Shown piece after piece: positions 62,998 to 64,000 of a stretch of 64,000 nucleotides of DNA (position 1 is its first letter; every line of letters starts with the position of its first letter). This DNA is from Halobellus rarus. GTDB lineage: Archaea > Halobacteriota > Halobacteria > Halobacteriales > Haloferacaceae. The notes under the pieces were generated by a model. That model was not told the origin of the DNA. It worked only from the letters and a program-made list of their open reading frames with translations, and searched no databases. The stretch spans positions 1 to 64,000 of the forward strand of contig NZ_JANHDI010000013.1 of the NCBI RefSeq assembly GCF_024494595.1, written 5' to 3'. A program made the translations under genes and the position numbers.

Positions 62998-64000
62998 ATG
63001 AGTGTCGACTCGAAGCGACGGATCGTCGGTGGCGGTGCGCTCTCGACGCTCGGAGCGTTACTCGCCACCGTCACGCTTTTCGACGTCTACGAAGATTTCG
63101 CGCTGCAGGGCGATCCGCTGGTTCTCACCCTCGTCGAGAACTCTCTGCCGCTGGTTCTCAATCTCGGACTCGTCGCCGCGGGCCTGCTCCTCGTCAGCGA
63201 CGACTCCGTCCCAGAGGAGTTCGTCACGCGCTCGACGGCGTGGAGCGTTCTCGGCGCGGTGTCGCTGTTCGGGATCACCGGCTGGGTGTACTACTTCCAG
63301 GTCGCACAGGGGCAGATCAAGCCGCACATTCTGTTCAGCCACGTCGTCTCGATGGGCGCCGTCGCGGGGCTCGCGGTCGGTTTTTACGACGGCCAGCGAC
63401 GCGAACGCGAGGAGCAAGTCGTGACCGAACGCGATAAGATGATGGCGCTGTTCGAGAACAGTTCCGACTGCATCGCCGAGATCGAGTTCGTCGACGACCG
63501 GCCGCTCGTGCGCGATGTCAACCCCGCCTTCTGTGAGACGTTCGGGCTCGATCTCGACGCTGTCCGGGGAAGATGCATCGACGACGTCATCGTCCCCAGC
63601 GAGGACGAAGGGATGGCAGGCGTGATCAGCGAGCGAGCGAACCGCGGCGACCAGTTCGAGATCGACGGCCTGACTCGGCGGACTGCCGGCGGCGAGGTCC
63701 GCGTGTTCCGGTTGCAGGCGATACCGCTCGACGCCACGTCCTGGGCCGCCGACGGGTACGCCGTCTACACGGACGTCACCGCCGAACACCGGTACGAGGA
63801 GCGGATGACCTCACTCCACGAGGCGACGCGGGAGCTGATGACTATCGGTTCGATCGAGGGGGTCGCGCGAACGGCCGTCGACGCCGCCGAGGCGATCCTC
63901 AAACTCGACTTTACCAGCATCCACCAGTACGACAGCGAAAGGGAGGCCCTCTGTCCGGTCGCGCACACCGAACGGATGGACGACCTGATCGGTGCACCAC
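62998..64000 (+). CDS. Membrane PAS/GAF sensor protein, 5' part
   Basis: The gene is cut by the window end; 334 residues are visible. It starts with the ATG at 62998 and has four membrane helices in the first 135 residues ([69 protein letters not shown]). A PAS domain follows (about 145-260; MMALFENSSDCIAEIEF ... AVYTDVTAEHRYEERM), then the start of a GAF domain (VARTAVDAAEAILKLDFTSIHQYD). A histidine kinase probably follows outside the window. With the preceding REC-PAS protein it may be a signalling pair. Confidence 0.85.
   Translation, partial: MSVDSKRRIVGGGALSTLGALLATVTLFDVYEDFALQGDPLVLTLVENSLPLVLNLGLVAAGLLLVSDDSVPEEFVTRSTAWSVLGAVSLFGITGWVYYFQVAQGQIKPHILFSHVVSMGAVAGLAVGFYDGQRREREEQVVTERDKMMALFENSSDCIAEIEFVDDRPLVRDVNPAFCETFGLDLDAVRGRCIDDVIVPSEDEGMAGVISERANRGDQFEIDGLTRRTAGGEVRVFRLQAIPLDATSWAADGYAVYTDVTAEHRYEERMTSLHEATRELMTIGSIEGVARTAVDAAEAILKLDFTSIHQYDSEREALCPVAHTERMDDLIGAP

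Overview
The window is a GC-rich, gene-dense stretch of chromosome from an extremely halophilic archaeon (class Halobacteria). The evidence is an Asp/Glu-rich proteome, archaeal transcription factors (TFS, MBF1), coenzyme F420 synthesis (CofD), an archaeal-type succinate dehydrogenase, SAMP-like ubiquitin-fold proteins and TATA boxes placed for leaderless transcripts. I cannot fix the genus from sequence alone. There are about 64 protein genes, two intron-less leucine tRNAs, no rRNA, no CRISPR array and no transposase.

Layout. 1-8.8 kb: one-carbon and nucleotide metabolism (glyA 3' end, folD, purF) with AlaX, MBF1, tRNA-Leu(GAG) and a MoaD-like protein. 9-15.7 kb: dnaK, an alpha/beta hydrolase, cofD, a Dus-like TIM barrel, an IDI-1-like Nudix protein and an SDR. 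15.76-16.7 kb: tRNA-Leu(CAA) followed by a degenerate second copy of its 3' end and an AT-richer islet with two small genes, which looks like an old integration scar. 16.8-20.3 kb: sdhCDBA on the minus strand. 20.5-29.9 kb: an AstE-like deacylase divergent from a RimK/retropepsin fusion, a coiled-coil/zinc-ribbon cluster with tfs, a four-hairpin intergenic array, PspA and a GCS2-family ligase.

30.2-38.05 kb holds the most striking operon. Two different PrkA-type P-loop proteins, a YeaH/DUF444 VWA-like protein and SpoVR sit behind a promoter region with two palindromes. It is the bacterial yeaG-yeaH-ycgB stress module in an archaeon with a duplicated kinase-like subunit. 38.1-42.1 kb: a SAMP1-like protein with residues after its diglycine, two linked membrane/TrkA-like proteins and a coiled-coil protein. 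42.2-48.4 kb: a complete pstSCAB-phoU locus. 48.6-55.7 kb: a K+ channel, an HPP/UspA fusion overlapping a nucleoside phosphorylase operon, a PfkB kinase and two winged-helix regulators. 56.2-64 kb: a LolA-like lipoprotein-type protein, DUF63, an unusual pair (a gamma-glutamylcyclotransferase-like protein plus a membrane protein with two Cdc48-N-like barrels), deoC, and two PAS sensors, the last cut by the window end.

A recurring feature of the non-coding DNA is short tandem duplication (periods 21-31 bp) at gene ends, several times copying the end of the adjacent gene or its stop codon. The best candidates for undescribed biology are the duplicated-PrkA operon, the GGCT-like/double-barrel membrane pair, and the C-terminally extended SAMP-like protein.
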